Shown piece by piece: positions 63,428 to 64,000 of a stretch of 64,000 nucleotides of DNA. Where the stretch lies: assembly GCA_030019365.1 (NCBI GenBank), contig JASEFA010000002.1, forward strand, positions 121,525 through 185,524, in the 5' to 3' direction. Both the position numbers and the translations under genes were made by a program. The notes under the pieces were generated by a model. That model worked only from the letters and a program-made list of their open reading frames with translations. It ran no database searches and had not been told where the DNA came from. Within the stretch, counting starts at the first letter, position 1, and every line of letters starts with the position of its first letter. This stretch comes from Bacillota bacterium (GTDB taxonomy: Bacteria > Bacillota > Sulfobacillia > JACIYH01).

Positions 63428-63461
63428 TACGACGCGCAACATTCGTCTTCCTGGTCCGCCA
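63428..63461 (-). promoter_or_regulatory. two-part motif in zorA leader
   Basis: TACGAC-N13-CTTCCTGGTCCGCCA, identical to 16033-16066. Here it is 57 bases from the zorA start and lies between the divergent zorA and the small plus-strand gene at 63594. An AT-rich ATTATAAT sits 20-30 bases further out. Confidence 0.4.
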
Positions 63462-63593
63462 CCTACTGTCGGACCTAAGGATTATAATCCAGCTTGGGCA
63501 TGGCCCGTTCCGCCACAAGGCTAGTTCTCGGCGGCCCCACACATTCTCCACATGCGTGTCACGAAACCCCATTCGTCAGGAGGCGTCTGGGCT

Positions 63594-63797
63594 ATGGTTA
63601 AGGTCGAGCGTAAAGACGGGCCGACGCCGGCCGGCGGGGCCTATGCAGTGGCCGTGTACATGGACGACGAGGAGAACGTGGTGGACAAGTCGGTTGCCAC
63701 CCGTGTTGTGATCACTGAGTATGACGAGAGGGGAGAACGGCTCAGGGAAACGTGGGCCTATCTCCCCTCGCGATCGGCCGGGCCGGCTGCAGTTTGA
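63594..63797 (+). CDS. small conserved-looking protein of unknown function
   Basis: 67 aa from ATG 63594, with AGGAGG ten bases upstream. Composition is acidic and beta-rich: YAVAVYMDDEENVVDKSVAT and RVVITEYDERGERLRETWAY. No signal peptide or known motif. Divergent from zorA across a 222-base spacer. Its last 40 bases overlap the end of the ABC-F frame on the other strand. Confidence 0.55.
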   Translation: MVKVERKDGPTPAGGAYAVAVYMDDEENVVDKSVATRVVITEYDERGERLRETWAYLPSRSAGPAAV

Positions 63798-64000
63798 GAG
63801 CGACCGCGTTGTCCCCCGTTTCTGCGGTCGACCGCGGTGTCCTCCGCTTCTGTGGCGAGCCGCACCATGGACTCCCACCTCTCGTAGAGCGCGGCAAGGT
63901 CCTTCTCCACCCGGCCGAATTCCTTCGACGGGAGAGTCTCGGGGTTCTCATACGAGGCGGGGTCCTTGAAGAGTTCCAGCAGTTCGCCCCTCCTCTTTTC
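63758..64000 (-). CDS. ABC-F ATPase, C-terminal part (runs off the window)
   Basis: An open minus-strand frame enters from the right edge: ELLELFKDPASYENPETLPS, EFGRVEKDLAALYERWESMV, then a looser tail to a TAG stop. The helical 'LFxDPxxYxxPE ... ELxxLYxRWE' ending is characteristic of Uup/ABC-F translation-associated ATPases. The stop position is uncertain because the tail after WESMV is not family-like; a frameshift near there is possible. Confidence 0.5.
   Translation of the reverse strand, partial: EKRRGELLELFKDPASYENPETLPSKEFGRVEKDLAALYERWESMVRLATEAEDTAVDRRNGGQRGRSQTAAGPADREGR

Overview
The window is GC-rich chromosomal DNA, most likely from a high-GC member of the Bacillota. The reasons are a secreted S-layer-homology protein with a BsuPI-like domain, strong GGAGG-type ribosome binding sites, frequent GTG/TTG starts and a load of IS21, IS110 and IS1182-like elements. 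No rRNA, tRNA or housekeeping locus fixes the genus. Nearly everything after 4.4 kb is a defence island interleaved with broken mobile elements.

Layout. 1-4 kb: two short tandem-repeat blocks, an SLH protein, a TPR protein and a DUF429 fragment. 4.4-9 kb (+): DNA methyltransferase, NurA-like nuclease and HerA-like ATPase (the last frameshifted). 9-15.9 kb (-): a tight five-gene operon (coiled-coil protein, two BrxD-like ATPases, an Lhr/BrxHI-like helicase, a metallo-beta-lactamase-fold protein). 16-19.3 kb: a winged-helix gene remnant, a decayed IS21 (istB only) and a DUF5343 + HEPN gene pair. 19.4-33.8 kb (-): a complete BREX operon brxE-brxA-brxB-brxC-pglX-pglZ-brxL. 34.3-41.5 kb: a three-layer nest, in which an IS110-type transposase gene is split by a ~3 kb element carrying DUF1670 genes, which is itself split by a 2.7 kb IS21-family element with a 5-bp target duplication. 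41.5-45.2 kb (-): a five-gene operon with a HerA-like ATPase, a HEPN protein and winged-helix proteins behind a clear sigma-70-type promoter. 45.7-47.4 kb: transposase and helicase debris. 47.7-51.5 kb (+): McrBC. 51.6-53.1 kb (+): an AbiE toxin-antitoxin pair in reversed order. 53.1-56.8 kb: remnants plus small secreted or surface proteins. 57-63.4 kb (-): a type I Zorya system (zorA-B-C-D). The right edge holds a small unknown gene and the end of a probable ABC-F gene.

How it fits together. BREX (methylation by PglX and phage exclusion), McrBC (modified-DNA restriction), Zorya (membrane motor plus effectors) and AbiE (abortive infection) are established defence systems. Between them sit four gene sets not confidently matched to a named system: MTase-NurA-HerA, the BrxD/BrxD/helicase/MBL operon, DUF5343-HEPN, and the HEPN/wHTH/HerA operon. 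The BrxD- and BrxHI-like genes next to a BREX core that has both BrxE and BrxL suggest either a hybrid BREX or an independent system. The DUF1670 gene set, bounded by imperfect inverted repeats inside an IS110 gene, is the best candidate here for an undescribed transposable element.
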